A DNA stretch of 38,519 nt from Candidatus Gastranaerophilales bacterium (GTDB taxonomy: Bacteria; Cyanobacteriota; Vampirovibrionia; Gastranaerophilales; Gastranaerophilaceae): NCBI GenBank assembly GCA_017467305.1, contig JAFTSM010000074.1:1-38519 (forward strand). The letters are read 5' to 3'. A program made the translations under genes and the position numbers. The notes beneath the pieces are model-generated. The model saw nothing but the letters and a program-made list of their open reading frames with translations, made no database searches and was not told the origin of the DNA. Below, piece after piece: positions 15,922 through 23,763 of this stretch. Positions within the stretch are counted from its first letter, which is position 1. Every line of letters begins with the position of its first letter.

Positions 15922-16934
15922 TTATTCTCCAGTTGATTATTTTTCCAATAAGAGTATAAATTTTTTTCTATTTCATAGTCCATAATTTTTGTCTGACGTT
16001 TAGGTTGTTTTATTGACCAATCAATCATTTCTAAAATGGTTTTTTCCAAATCGGTATTATCATTGAAGTTTAACTGTGTTTTCGCTTTTGTATGATCACA
16101 ATATGCATTTTTAACTTCATTTCTTTCTTCTAGGAAATTAATATTTGTTTCAAATTCGTATTTTTTTGCACATTTTCTAAATATATTCAGTGCGTCTAAT
16201 ATTGTTAAATAATTATCAGAACCTAAATTGAATATTTCCCCAGAATGTTCATATAATAATTTTTCAATTGGATAACTATAATATAAAATGTCTGAAAATG
16301 CCCTTTTTTGCAAACCATCACCATAGACTGTAAGTGGTTTTTTCTCCAACATTTGTCTGATCCAAATTCCGATAACATTTCTATATTTATCCCAAATATT
16401 TTGATATTTACCAATTACATTGTGTGGTCTTATTATTGAATAGTTTAGTCCAAAGTGTTTTTGTGCATTATTAAAATCAAGTTCAGAAGCATATTTTGCA
16501 ATTCCATAAGGATCAACAGGTAGTGGTTTCATGTTTTCTGTAAATGGTGGCTCATTTGCATCTCCATATACAGCCATAGAAGAGGTGAAAATAACTTTAT
16601 TTGTATTATTATTAATTGCTGCATTAATAATATTTACTGTAGAAATTAAGTTATTTTGATAATTATAATTCCTAATATAATGGCTTAGACCTTCTGCAGC
16701 GTACGCAGCAAAATGTAAAATGTAGTCTGGCTTTTCTTTTTTTATAATATTATCAATATTTTTTGAGTTTTTTAAGTCTTCATTGTAAAATATAGCATTT
16801 TCTGGAATATTTTCTTTATATCCGCCAAAAAGATTGTCTATACCAACAACATTGTAATTTTTTTTTAGAAAGTAACGTGAAATGTTGCTTCCAAATAAGC
16901 CAGCTATACCAGTTATTAAAATTTTTTCTTTCAT
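15918..16934 (-). CDS. NAD-dependent sugar-nucleotide epimerase/dehydratase
   Basis: A 338-residue extended short-chain dehydrogenase of the UDP-glucose 4-epimerase family. The NAD motif G-x-x-G-x-x-G is at G9, G12 and G15; the catalytic S-S-M sits at 118-120 and Y143-x3-K147 in Y-G-I-A-K. The sequence around R-P-H-N-V-I-G and Y-G-D-G-L-Q-K-R is typical of enzymes acting on UDP- or dTDP-hexoses. It is the first gene of the minus-strand pair with the radical SAM protein and is divergent from the RgpF-like gene. The exact sugar is not decidable by eye. Confidence 0.9.
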   Translation of the reverse strand: MKEKILITGIAGLFGSNISRYFLKKNYNVVGIDNLFGGYKENIPENAIFYNEDLKNSKNIDNIIKKEKPDYILHFAAYAAEGLSHYIRNYNYQNNLISTVNIINAAINNNTNKVIFTSSMAVYGDANEPPFTENMKPLPVDPYGIAKYASELDFNNAQKHFGLNYSIIRPHNVIGKYQNIWDKYRNVIGIWIRQMLEKKPLTVYGDGLQKRAFSDILYYSYPIEKLLYEHSGEIFNLGSDNYLTILDALNIFRKCAKKYEFETNINFLEERNEVKNAYCDHTKAKTQLNFNDNTDLEKTILEMIDWSIKQPKRQTKIMDYEIEKNLYSYWKNNQLENK

Positions 16935-17037
16935 ATGTTCTTCTGTATAAATTTAATATGAATACCACATATATAACAAAATTGTAATTTATATCTTAAT
17001 TTGAGTATATATGCTTATTAATATAAATTCAAATAGG

Positions 17038-17046
17038 TGTTATAAT
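17038..17046 (+). promoter_or_regulatory. extended -10 promoter of the glycan operon
   Basis: TGT-TATAAT is a perfect extended -10 element 29 bases before the ATG at 17076. The 141-base divergent spacer around it is almost pure A and T and contains no other signal that I can defend. The same TGTTATAAT string occurs again at 35587-35595 ahead of the methyltransferase. Confidence 0.5.
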
Positions 17047-17075
17047 GTAAAATTATAACTTAAGATTGATTATAA

Positions 17076-18500
17076 ATGAATACTAAAAAACGAATTTTAA
17101 TATATACAGCAGAAAAATATTCTTTAAATGTGCAATTTTTTCTTGGGAAAATGAAAAAATACGTTCAAAAGATTGTATTCTTTGGTAGTAATCAAGATTT
17201 CCTTGAATATAAAGATATAGAAAATTTTTATGCATCAATTGAAGATGCAATAAATGATAATAAAGATTTTGATGAATATATTATTGCTAATGATATGTTT
17301 TATGGTCCTTTTTTTGATATGGAACTAATATTTAAAAAAATGGAAAAGGTTTCTTTTTGGAGTATTGACGATGTATTCTTTAAAAACAAATCCTTTTTAG
17401 TTTTTAAAAAGGATAATTTAGATACCAATCCTATATATTGTTTTAGTAATCCATTTGATTTTGATATTAATATACTAAAAAATCGATTACCGTTTTTGCA
17501 TAATAATTTTTTGAAGCAAGGAGCTTATGATTTTTGTAATTTGAAGTTAAAAAATATCTATAGTTATTTAAAACAAAACAAAGAATATGATTTTGATATT
17601 ATTTTGCAAGATTTTATATCTAGAAATGATTATAAATTATTTAATGAGGCTTTTTGTGCTGATTATATTTTATCGACATCTACGCTAAATGATAAAGTTA
17701 AAAATAAATCAAAGTCTGCTGTAGTAATGTACATTTATCCAGAAAATCTTATAGATTATTGTTATGAGTATGCATTAAACATACCGAAGGAAATTGATAT
17801 TTGTATTGTAACTACTGAACTTTTAATTCAAGAAAAAATAAAAAAAATCTTTAAAAATATAAAAAATAAAATCATATACAGAAATCAGCAAAATAGAGGT
17901 CGAGATAATACAGCATTATTAGTTACATGTAAGGACTTGTTTTGTAAATATGATTACATGTGTTTTGTTCATGCGAAGGAAAGTAATCAAAATAAAATTA
18001 CAAATAATGAATTTAGAAATCATTGTTTTGATTCTTTGTTATATAACTCTATTTATATAAAGAATATTATTTCAGAGTTCAAAAAAAACAAAAAACTTGG
18101 TATTATTTCTCCATATCCACCAGAATTTGCTCCATATAGAGTAATAGGGAATGAATGGCTTCATAATTATGACAATGCTGTTGAATTTGTAAAAAGTAGA
18201 TTGAATATTGATTTTGATTTATCAAAAGACAATATTTTATGTGCATTTGGAAATATGTTTTGGTTTAGAACAGCGGCAATGACTACGTTACTTTCTTCTA
18301 ATTTGTCTTTTGAAGATTTTCCTATGGAACCATTAGATAAAGTTGATGGTATGCTTACTCATACTATTGAACGAATAGTTCCTACATTAGCAAAAAATGA
18401 TGGGTATTATAGTGTATACTCACTTCCTGATGTTAAAGCAAGTTCTTATATAAATGTATTGATAACATCACTAAAAGAAACAAAAATGGAAATAGAATAA
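17076..18500 (+). CDS. rhamnan synthesis RgpF-like glycosyltransferase
   Basis: A 474-residue protein whose second half (about 205-460) matches the rhamnan synthesis F family. Signs are the strand V-V-M-Y-I-Y-P, the R-G-R-D-N motif in place of the usual G-R-D-I/V, F-V-H-A-K-E-S, and the W-F-R-T-A-A-M segment with the trailing F-E-x-F-P. These proteins add rhamnose or related sugars to cell-wall polysaccharides. The first 200 residues are less conserved and may be a second, cryptic transferase domain. It starts a plus-strand pair with the GT2 gene, three bases apart. Linkage and sugar are unknown. Confidence 0.8.
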   Translation: MNTKKRILIYTAEKYSLNVQFFLGKMKKYVQKIVFFGSNQDFLEYKDIENFYASIEDAINDNKDFDEYIIANDMFYGPFFDMELIFKKMEKVSFWSIDDVFFKNKSFLVFKKDNLDTNPIYCFSNPFDFDINILKNRLPFLHNNFLKQGAYDFCNLKLKNIYSYLKQNKEYDFDIILQDFISRNDYKLFNEAFCADYILSTSTLNDKVKNKSKSAVVMYIYPENLIDYCYEYALNIPKEIDICIVTTELLIQEKIKKIFKNIKNKIIYRNQQNRGRDNTALLVTCKDLFCKYDYMCFVHAKESNQNKITNNEFRNHCFDSLLYNSIYIKNIISEFKKNKKLGIISPYPPEFAPYRVIGNEWLHNYDNAVEFVKSRLNIDFDLSKDNILCAFGNMFWFRTAAMTTLLSSNLSFEDFPMEPLDKVDGMLTHTIERIVPTLAKNDGYYSVYSLPDVKASSYINVLITSLKETKMEIE

Positions 18501-18503
18501 ATT

Positions 18504-19244
18504 ATGTCAAAATTGGATTTATCGATTGTAATAGTTACGTATAATTCATCGAAATATATAGAAAGTTGTTTAAATTCAATATATGAAAAAACATTAAAAA
18601 CTAGATATGAAATTATTATAATTGATAATAATTCGAAGGATAATACTGTAGATATTATTAATGAAAAATATAAAGATATAATACTCATAAAAAATAATAA
18701 TAATTTGGGTTTTGCAAAAGCAATAAATAAAGGTTCTAAAATTGCAAAAGGAGAATATTTATTATTCTTAAATCCTGATACTATTCTATTAAATAATACA
18801 ATTGATATTTTTAAAGAAAAAGCACTTCAATATCCGCAAATTGCATTATTTGGGGGGTATTTGCTTGGGGAGCAAGATCAAATGGTATATTCTTGTGGCT
18901 TTTTACCGAGTAAATTAGATATTTTAAAATTATATCTTTTTAATGGTAAAGGTATAAAACCTAGAAAAATAAACATTAATAAAGAACAACAAGTTGAGAT
19001 TATATCTGGTGTTGATTTTTATATAAAGAAAGAAGTTTTTGAAAAATTAAATGGTTTTGATGAAGACTACTTTTTGTACCACGAAGAAGTCGATTTTTGT
19101 AGAAAATTGAAAAAAAATAAATATAAAGCACTGTTCGTACCAAGCGCAAAAATGCGACATTTTGAAATGAAATCTGAAAATTTAAAAATAAAGACCCTAT
19201 TCTACAAAAGAATAGGAGCTTTATTGTATTGCCTAAAAAAATAA
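18504..19244 (+). CDS. family 2 glycosyltransferase, rhamnosyltransferase-like
   Basis: A 246-residue GT-A fold transferase. It begins with L-S-I-V-I-V-T-Y-N-S and has I-D-N-N-S-x-D near 41-47, N-N-L-G-F-A-K-A-I-N, the donor metal motif as N-P-D (D92), and the acceptor-side D-E-D-Y-F-L-Y-H-E-E-V-D-F-C-R-K. This pattern is typical of WbbL-like rhamnosyltransferases of O-antigen loci. Paired with the RgpF-like gene, it suggests a rhamnose-containing surface glycan. It is on the short side but complete through the acceptor region. Confidence 0.88.
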   Translation: MSKLDLSIVIVTYNSSKYIESCLNSIYEKTLKTRYEIIIIDNNSKDNTVDIINEKYKDIILIKNNNNLGFAKAINKGSKIAKGEYLLFLNPDTILLNNTIDIFKEKALQYPQIALFGGYLLGEQDQMVYSCGFLPSKLDILKLYLFNGKGIKPRKININKEQQVEIISGVDFYIKKEVFEKLNGFDEDYFLYHEEVDFCRKLKKNKYKALFVPSAKMRHFEMKSENLKIKTLFYKRIGALLYCLKK

Positions 19245-19252
19245 AAAAAATA

Positions 19253-19309
19253 CAGAATAACAAAAAAGAAATACCTATCATTGGCTTTGTTCTTATTCTG
19301 GCGTTTTTA
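19253..19309. terminator. probable terminator after the GT2 gene
   Basis: An 8-base perfect inverted repeat (CAGAATAA at 19253-19260 with TTATTCTG at 19293-19300) has further partial pairing inside. It is followed on the plus strand by GCGTTTTT. On the minus strand it lies just past the end of the 48-residue gene, so it could stop transcription from both sides. The long loop makes it weaker than a textbook terminator. Confidence 0.4.
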
Positions 19310-19325
19310 TCGTAACAAATAGAAT

Positions 19326-19472
19326 CTATTTTGTAAAATATCCTGCCCAAGAAACGTCAATCATTGATTCAATATCTTGGTCACTTAGGTTTTGCATATT
19401 TTCTTCATTTATTTCTTGCGAATTTGTGTTTCTATTAAACATATTGAATAAATTTTCAAAGAAGTTAGCCAT
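19326..19472 (-). CDS. small unknown protein, 48 residues
   Basis: This minus-strand frame starts at ATG 19472 behind a clear GGAG with a seven-base spacer and a TATAAT at 19501-19506. It begins M-A-N-F-F-E-N-L-F-N-M-F and ends S-W-A-G-Y-F-T-K; the middle is acidic and polar with D-Q-D-I-E. The N-terminal helix is amphipathic and could lie on a membrane. I do not recognise a family. Promoter, ribosome binding site and placement in an otherwise empty gap support a genuine small gene, perhaps regulatory or an accessory subunit. Confidence 0.6.
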   Translation of the reverse strand: MANFFENLFNMFNRNTNSQEINEENMQNLSDQDIESMIDVSWAGYFTK

Positions 19473-19500
19473 ATTTTATCTCCAACTAATGTACATGAGT

Positions 19501-19506
19501 ATTATA
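19501..19506 (-). promoter_or_regulatory. -10 element of the 48-residue gene
   Basis: On the minus strand, GGTTATAAT gives a perfect TATAAT 28 bases before the ATG at 19472. It lies just after the stop of the matrixin gene on the same strand (19539), so the small gene can be transcribed independently of it. Confidence 0.45.
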
Positions 19507-19538
19507 ACCTAAAAAGAGAAAAATTAAAAGTATTTGTT

Positions 19539-20453
19539 CTACTTACTTAATACCCTTAAGCTGTCTTTTATTAACGTATTTTCTTCAATAGAAGGATTAT
19601 CTTTTAGTATATTTTGTATAAGCTTGTTTGCTGTCTTTTCTTTGTTTAGTTTGCACAGAATTTTTACATAAGAATTTAAATATACCAAATTATTAGGTTC
19701 TTTATTGTATGCTTTTCTTAATAATTTTAATGATCTTTTATATTCTTTTTTTTCATAATAGCACACCCCTTTTAAGTATATTGCTTGTGTCAAATTGGGG
19801 TTTTTCTGTAAGAGTTCATCATATATCTTTATTGCTTTATCATATTCTCCTCTATGCCTATATACTTTTGCAAGTAGCGGTAAGTCATATTTATAATTCT
19901 CTTCATCTATTGATTTTATGTTATATTGAGATTTGTTTTTTAGTAGATTTATGTCATTTTGTGTTATCTCTGAATTTTTATTTGTCTTGTGTGGAAACAT
20001 TATATCCGCTTCGTCTGTACTATGTTTTTGTATTCCAAGAGCGTGCCCTATTTCGTGTTTTATTACGTGAATATTTAATTCATTATTCATTGTTCTTTCA
20101 TTAAATGTGGAAATTGGTAGAATAATGTTTGTATTAACCAATTCGTTATTTCGTGAATAAAATTTCGTTAGAGCCCCATAAGTCTTATATTTATCGTCGA
20201 CAAAAATAACTGTTATATCTGCTTTGTCTTGTGTATCAACAAATGAAAAATAGAATAAATTATCTGCTTTTTTATTCCATTCATTGAATATATTCTTTAT
20301 GAGAGGAACATTATTCTCTATATAGATGTTTAAATTCTTCTTTTTCCAACCTTCTGCTGGATAAAAATCAGCAGTTGAAGCAAATCCTTTTAGGAAAAAG
20401 GACGTAATTAAAAATAAAACAAATAAAAAAATAATTTTTTTAAGTTTTTGCAT
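19539..20453 (-). CDS. secreted matrixin-like metalloprotease with TPR tail
   Basis: A 304-residue protein with a signal peptide (M-Q-K-L-K-K then a long hydrophobic core ending near F-A-S). The metzincin zinc motif H-E-I-G-H-A-L-G-I-Q-K-H (H133, E134, H137, H144) is followed by the Met-turn D-I-M-F-P (M152). The catalytic set is therefore complete. After about residue 190, two or three TPR units follow (A-K-V-Y-R-H-R-G-E-Y-D-K-A-I, then Y-E-K-K-E-Y-K-R-S-L). A periplasmic or surface protease that binds partners through its TPRs is the simplest reading. It follows the U32-like gene by six bases. Confidence 0.82.
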   Translation of the reverse strand: MQKLKKIIFLFVLFLITSFFLKGFASTADFYPAEGWKKKNLNIYIENNVPLIKNIFNEWNKKADNLFYFSFVDTQDKADITVIFVDDKYKTYGALTKFYSRNNELVNTNIILPISTFNERTMNNELNIHVIKHEIGHALGIQKHSTDEADIMFPHKTNKNSEITQNDINLLKNKSQYNIKSIDEENYKYDLPLLAKVYRHRGEYDKAIKIYDELLQKNPNLTQAIYLKGVCYYEKKEYKRSLKLLRKAYNKEPNNLVYLNSYVKILCKLNKEKTANKLIQNILKDNPSIEENTLIKDSLRVLSK

Positions 20454-20459
20454 ATTGAT

Positions 20460-21395
20460 TTATATTATATCTAATTTGTTCAATATGTAATCTTCAAGTA
20501 TTGGAAAATACCCTGTTGGGTCGAATATATATCGTCCTATTATTGAAGAAAGTAATGTGTTTGGAGAAGCACCTCTGCCTTTTAATTTTAGATTGTAAAA
20601 GCCTAGTTTTATAATTTTATCAATTTGTTCTGCTGAGTTATTAAGGTGTTGATCATATGTTTGAATATCATTGGATTTTTTTTGGCAAAAACGAATTCTA
20701 TTTGAATCATTAAGCTCATCAATTGTTTTAATAGCTGATCTATCGTAGTGAGTTTTTGCAATAGGGCATTTTTTAAAACACACTTGATTAACCATTAATT
20801 CAATTTTGTCTTTATGTTTTAATTTCTTTAGAAAGTCAATTTGTACATTAAATTCTGGTCTTATACATACTTTGTCATAAGATTCAGATAATTTATTATA
20901 GTAATCTGGTGTTTCATCAAAATTCGGTGCTTCATAGTGTGGTTTTATTACTGAAGCAACTTGTTTTATATTTGGATATTTTTCTCGAATATAGTTTGAT
21001 AATAAGTCTGAAGTAACAATAACTCCATTGTTTGAATTTAAATCCGACATTACTTTACAAACAAGATTCCCAATTTTATCATCAAGTTCATCTTTAGTTA
21101 TATTGTAATTTGAAAAGGTTAGATAACATGTAATATTACGTTCATTGTAGTTTTTAAATATTTCGTATAATTCTTTTTCTGTGATTGTAGAAAGTTGAGG
21201 AGGTCTGCCTCCATTCCAATTTGACAAAATACCACCGAAAACAAAGGAAATTGGTTGCTGAATGTTTAATTCTTTGCAAATATCATGCAATAAAAATAGT
21301 GCTTTATCGTGTTCAAATAGACCTGGACATTTCCATTTAACATTTTCTCTATTCTTAAAGTAAAAATTTTTATCTGGCATTTTGTCAAATAACAT
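20460..21395 (-). CDS. TIM-barrel protein resembling peptidase family U32
   Basis: This 311-residue protein lacks a signal peptide. It shows alternating strand-helix periodicity and a pattern I associate loosely with U32-type barrels: an S-F-V-F-G-G strand, an early N-W-N-G-G-R turn, V-C-I-R-P-E-F-N, then V-N-Q-V-C-F-K-K-C-P with a following H-Y. Cysteines in C-x3-C-P plus a later F-C could bind metal or a cluster. U32 members act in rRNA/tRNA hydroxylation, ubiquinone synthesis or protein breakdown, so no function can be fixed. It is the first gene of a minus-strand pair with the matrixin-like protease and is placed within glycan genes. Confidence 0.5.
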   Translation of the reverse strand: MLFDKMPDKNFYFKNRENVKWKCPGLFEHDKALFLLHDICKELNIQQPISFVFGGILSNWNGGRPPQLSTITEKELYEIFKNYNERNITCYLTFSNYNITKDELDDKIGNLVCKVMSDLNSNNGVIVTSDLLSNYIREKYPNIKQVASVIKPHYEAPNFDETPDYYNKLSESYDKVCIRPEFNVQIDFLKKLKHKDKIELMVNQVCFKKCPIAKTHYDRSAIKTIDELNDSNRIRFCQKKSNDIQTYDQHLNNSAEQIDKIIKLGFYNLKLKGRGASPNTLLSSIIGRYIFDPTGYFPILEDYILNKLDII

Positions 21396-21463
21396 ATGTG
21401 TATCCCTTTGTATTATTTACTTTTAAATAATAGCATAACATTACTACAATTTAAATAAAGAAG

Positions 21464-22432
21464 TTGAAAGAAAAGGTAAAACTATGTATTATCAAGACAA
21501 GGAATAATTTTGACATGATAAGATATTTTTTAGAAAAATATTATAAAAAAACAAAAGGATATTATCCATTTTTTAAGTATTGCCCTAATTTTTATAAAGA
21601 TTTTTTTCTTGAAAAAAGATTTTTTGATTCGGTTGGGTATTTTCCTTGTTTTGATAATCCAAAGACATTTAATGAAAAACTTCGCTGGTTGATTTTAAAT
21701 GAAAAAACTGAACTAAAAACAAAGTTGACAGACAAATTACAAGCTAAAAAGTGGTGTCAAGAAAAACTAGGTAATGATTTGTGTGCTGAATTATATGGAG
21801 AATGGAAGAAATTTGACGATATTGATTTTAATGCATTACCGGATAAATTTGCATTAAAAGTTAATCACGGCTGGAAAATGAATTTACTAATTTTGAATAA
21901 AGCTGAATTTATAAGAACCAAAAAGAATCAAACTAGGAAAATGATTAATGAATACTTAAAGATAAATTATTACGATTTTAGTTTGGAACCACAGTACATA
22001 AATATAGAACGCAAGGTATTTGCTGAAAAATTAAGGAGTATTGATTCGAGTTCTGTTCAAGAGTATCAAGTACATTGTATGAATGGTGAACCTAAATTAA
22101 TTGAAGTTTCTCCTTCAAAGATGTTTTCTATTTTCTTTAAAAATCCTTGTATACAGTTTTATGATTTGAACTGGACATTGCAACCTTATACGTATTATTG
22201 GAAGTACAATAATAAACAAGTTGAGAAACCAGATTTTTTTAATGATTTATTGAAATATTCAAAAAAACTAGCAGAAGGGTTTTCCTATGTTAGAGTTGAT
22301 TTTGCTATAGATGAAGGAAATATTGTATTTGCAGAAATGACATTTACTCCTTGTTCTTGTATGATTGCGTTTAATGATAAGAAATGGGATGAACAATTAG
22401 GCGAAATGCTAAAGTTGCCTACAGATTTATAG
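21464..22432 (+). CDS. TupA-like ATP-grasp protein
   Basis: A 322-residue ATP-grasp enzyme of the TupA-like family, named for teichuronopeptide synthesis, where members are thought to form amide links between an amino acid and a polymer sugar. Family signs are P-K-T-F-N-E-K-L-R-W-L, then T-D-K-L-Q-A-K-K-W, the L-Y-G-x-W strand, A-L-K-V-N-H-G, and the C-terminal metal-binding Y-V-R-V-D-F-A and I-V-F-A-E-M-T-F-T-P. The start is uncertain: the longest frame uses TTG at 21464, while ATG at 21515 (codon 18) has an upstream AAGGA, though with a long spacer. The next gene is another ATP-grasp enzyme. Confidence 0.82.
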   Translation: MKEKVKLCIIKTRNNFDMIRYFLEKYYKKTKGYYPFFKYCPNFYKDFFLEKRFFDSVGYFPCFDNPKTFNEKLRWLILNEKTELKTKLTDKLQAKKWCQEKLGNDLCAELYGEWKKFDDIDFNALPDKFALKVNHGWKMNLLILNKAEFIRTKKNQTRKMINEYLKINYYDFSLEPQYINIERKVFAEKLRSIDSSSVQEYQVHCMNGEPKLIEVSPSKMFSIFFKNPCIQFYDLNWTLQPYTYYWKYNNKQVEKPDFFNDLLKYSKKLAEGFSYVRVDFAIDEGNIVFAEMTFTPCSCMIAFNDKKWDEQLGEMLKLPTDL

Positions 22433-22460
22433 GTACATAAAATGAAAGATATAGATATCT

Positions 22461-23762
22461 ATGAAAAAAATAAATGTGTTATTTGAATGTAATTCTTGTA
22501 GAGATTATGCATTTGCTAAATCGTTTTCAATGTCTCCTATTTTAAATAAGCTTTATATTATGGGCGATAATAAATTTGCGAGGGGCTTTGGATTATATGT
22601 TGAAAAAAAAGGATTAAAATATCTCCAATTTATAAAAGAAAAAAATATAGATTTATTTATATCTTTTAACGACAAACAAGTCTTAGAAAATTTAATTGAT
22701 TATAATAGATTTTATTTGAAAATTCCGAGTATTGGTTCAACGAAAAAGAGTTTTTTTCTTGAAGCTTCAAAATATGAAGCTAAAGATTTTATGAATAAGT
22801 ATGGAATTTTGACTCCAAAATATATTTTGCTTCACTCTGTTTCTGATTTAAATAAAGCGTTGAAGATATTTAAATTTCCATTTGTTTTAAAGTCGAATAC
22901 ACTTTCTGCTGGCTTTGGTGTTCATATTGTAAATAATGAAAAAGAAGCTGAATATATATTAAATAGACTTGCCGAAAGAGCAGCTTATGAGCATGAGTTT
23001 CTAAAATTTGATTATCACTTTGACAATAATATTAAGGTTGTAGCAGAAGAATATATAAATGGTGAAGAAATAACTCTTCAATCTGTATGGGATGGTAAAA
23101 AACTAAAAACTTTTCTTCCTATCAAGGATTACAAAAGAGCATTAGATAATGATTTGGGACAAAATACGGGTGGTATGGGGGGGTATATTCCTGTTAATAT
23201 CGATTATAAAAAACAAAAATTAGTACAAAAATATTTAAAAAAATTGGAATGTGCACTAAAAAAATCAAAACAAAATTTTACAGGATTTATATCATCTAAT
23301 TTGATGTTTTCTGGAAATAAACTTTATAATCTAGAATTTAATATGCGTCCTGGAGATACTGAAGGTCAACTTCTTTCAGAACATTTAAAAACTGATTTTT
23401 TATCTATTTTGTATGCGACAGCTACTGGGAATTTGGATAAAATAAATTTTGAATATAAAGAAGGGGTAACAGCTTGTGTTGTTATTGCTAATGACGCTTA
23501 TTTAAATAAAAAATATTTATTAAATGATGAAATAAAACAAACAAAACTTTCAAAACTTAATTTGAGTACTGTTTCACAAGATGTAGAATTATTTTTCTCT
23601 TGTTATTTGGAAGAAGGTAGTAACAATGTTCTTCAAACTTCTGTCCCTGATAGAATAATGAATATATGTTTTACTAGTAAACAACCATTTAAAAAAATAT
23701 ATGATGAAATAAATAAAATAGAATGTGTAAATGTTCATTTTAGGACTGACATAGGTAAATAA
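22461..23762 (+). CDS. PurD-like ATP-grasp ligase in glycan context
   Basis: A 433-residue protein resembling phosphoribosylamine-glycine ligase. The ATP-grasp core has F-P-F-V-L-K-S-N, E-E-Y-I-N-G-E-E-I-T-L-Q, the PurD-specific D-x-D-L-G-Q-N-T-G-G-M-G-G-Y and the metal-binding L-E-F-N-M-R-P-G-D. The N-terminal substrate domain is divergent, and the gene sits among surface-polymer genes, not purine genes. I therefore read it as a paralogue that activates a carboxylate and joins it to an amine on a sugar or lipid. A true purine role cannot be excluded without knowing whether the genome has another purD. Confidence 0.72.
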   Translation: MKKINVLFECNSCRDYAFAKSFSMSPILNKLYIMGDNKFARGFGLYVEKKGLKYLQFIKEKNIDLFISFNDKQVLENLIDYNRFYLKIPSIGSTKKSFFLEASKYEAKDFMNKYGILTPKYILLHSVSDLNKALKIFKFPFVLKSNTLSAGFGVHIVNNEKEAEYILNRLAERAAYEHEFLKFDYHFDNNIKVVAEEYINGEEITLQSVWDGKKLKTFLPIKDYKRALDNDLGQNTGGMGGYIPVNIDYKKQKLVQKYLKKLECALKKSKQNFTGFISSNLMFSGNKLYNLEFNMRPGDTEGQLLSEHLKTDFLSILYATATGNLDKINFEYKEGVTACVVIANDAYLNKKYLLNDEIKQTKLSKLNLSTVSQDVELFFSCYLEEGSNNVLQTSVPDRIMNICFTSKQPFKKIYDEINKIECVNVHFRTDIGK

Positions 23763-23763
23763 A

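Noticed and set aside
19000-19350. A 116-codon minus-strand frame opposite the end of the GT2 gene
   Set aside because: It is antisense to a well-supported glycosyltransferase, has no ribosome binding site and crosses the terminator region.
19709-20104. A hydrophobic 131-codon plus-strand frame
   Set aside because: It is the mirror of the matrixin-like gene; hydrophobic runs are expected from antisense reading of Lys/Glu/Asn-rich sequence.
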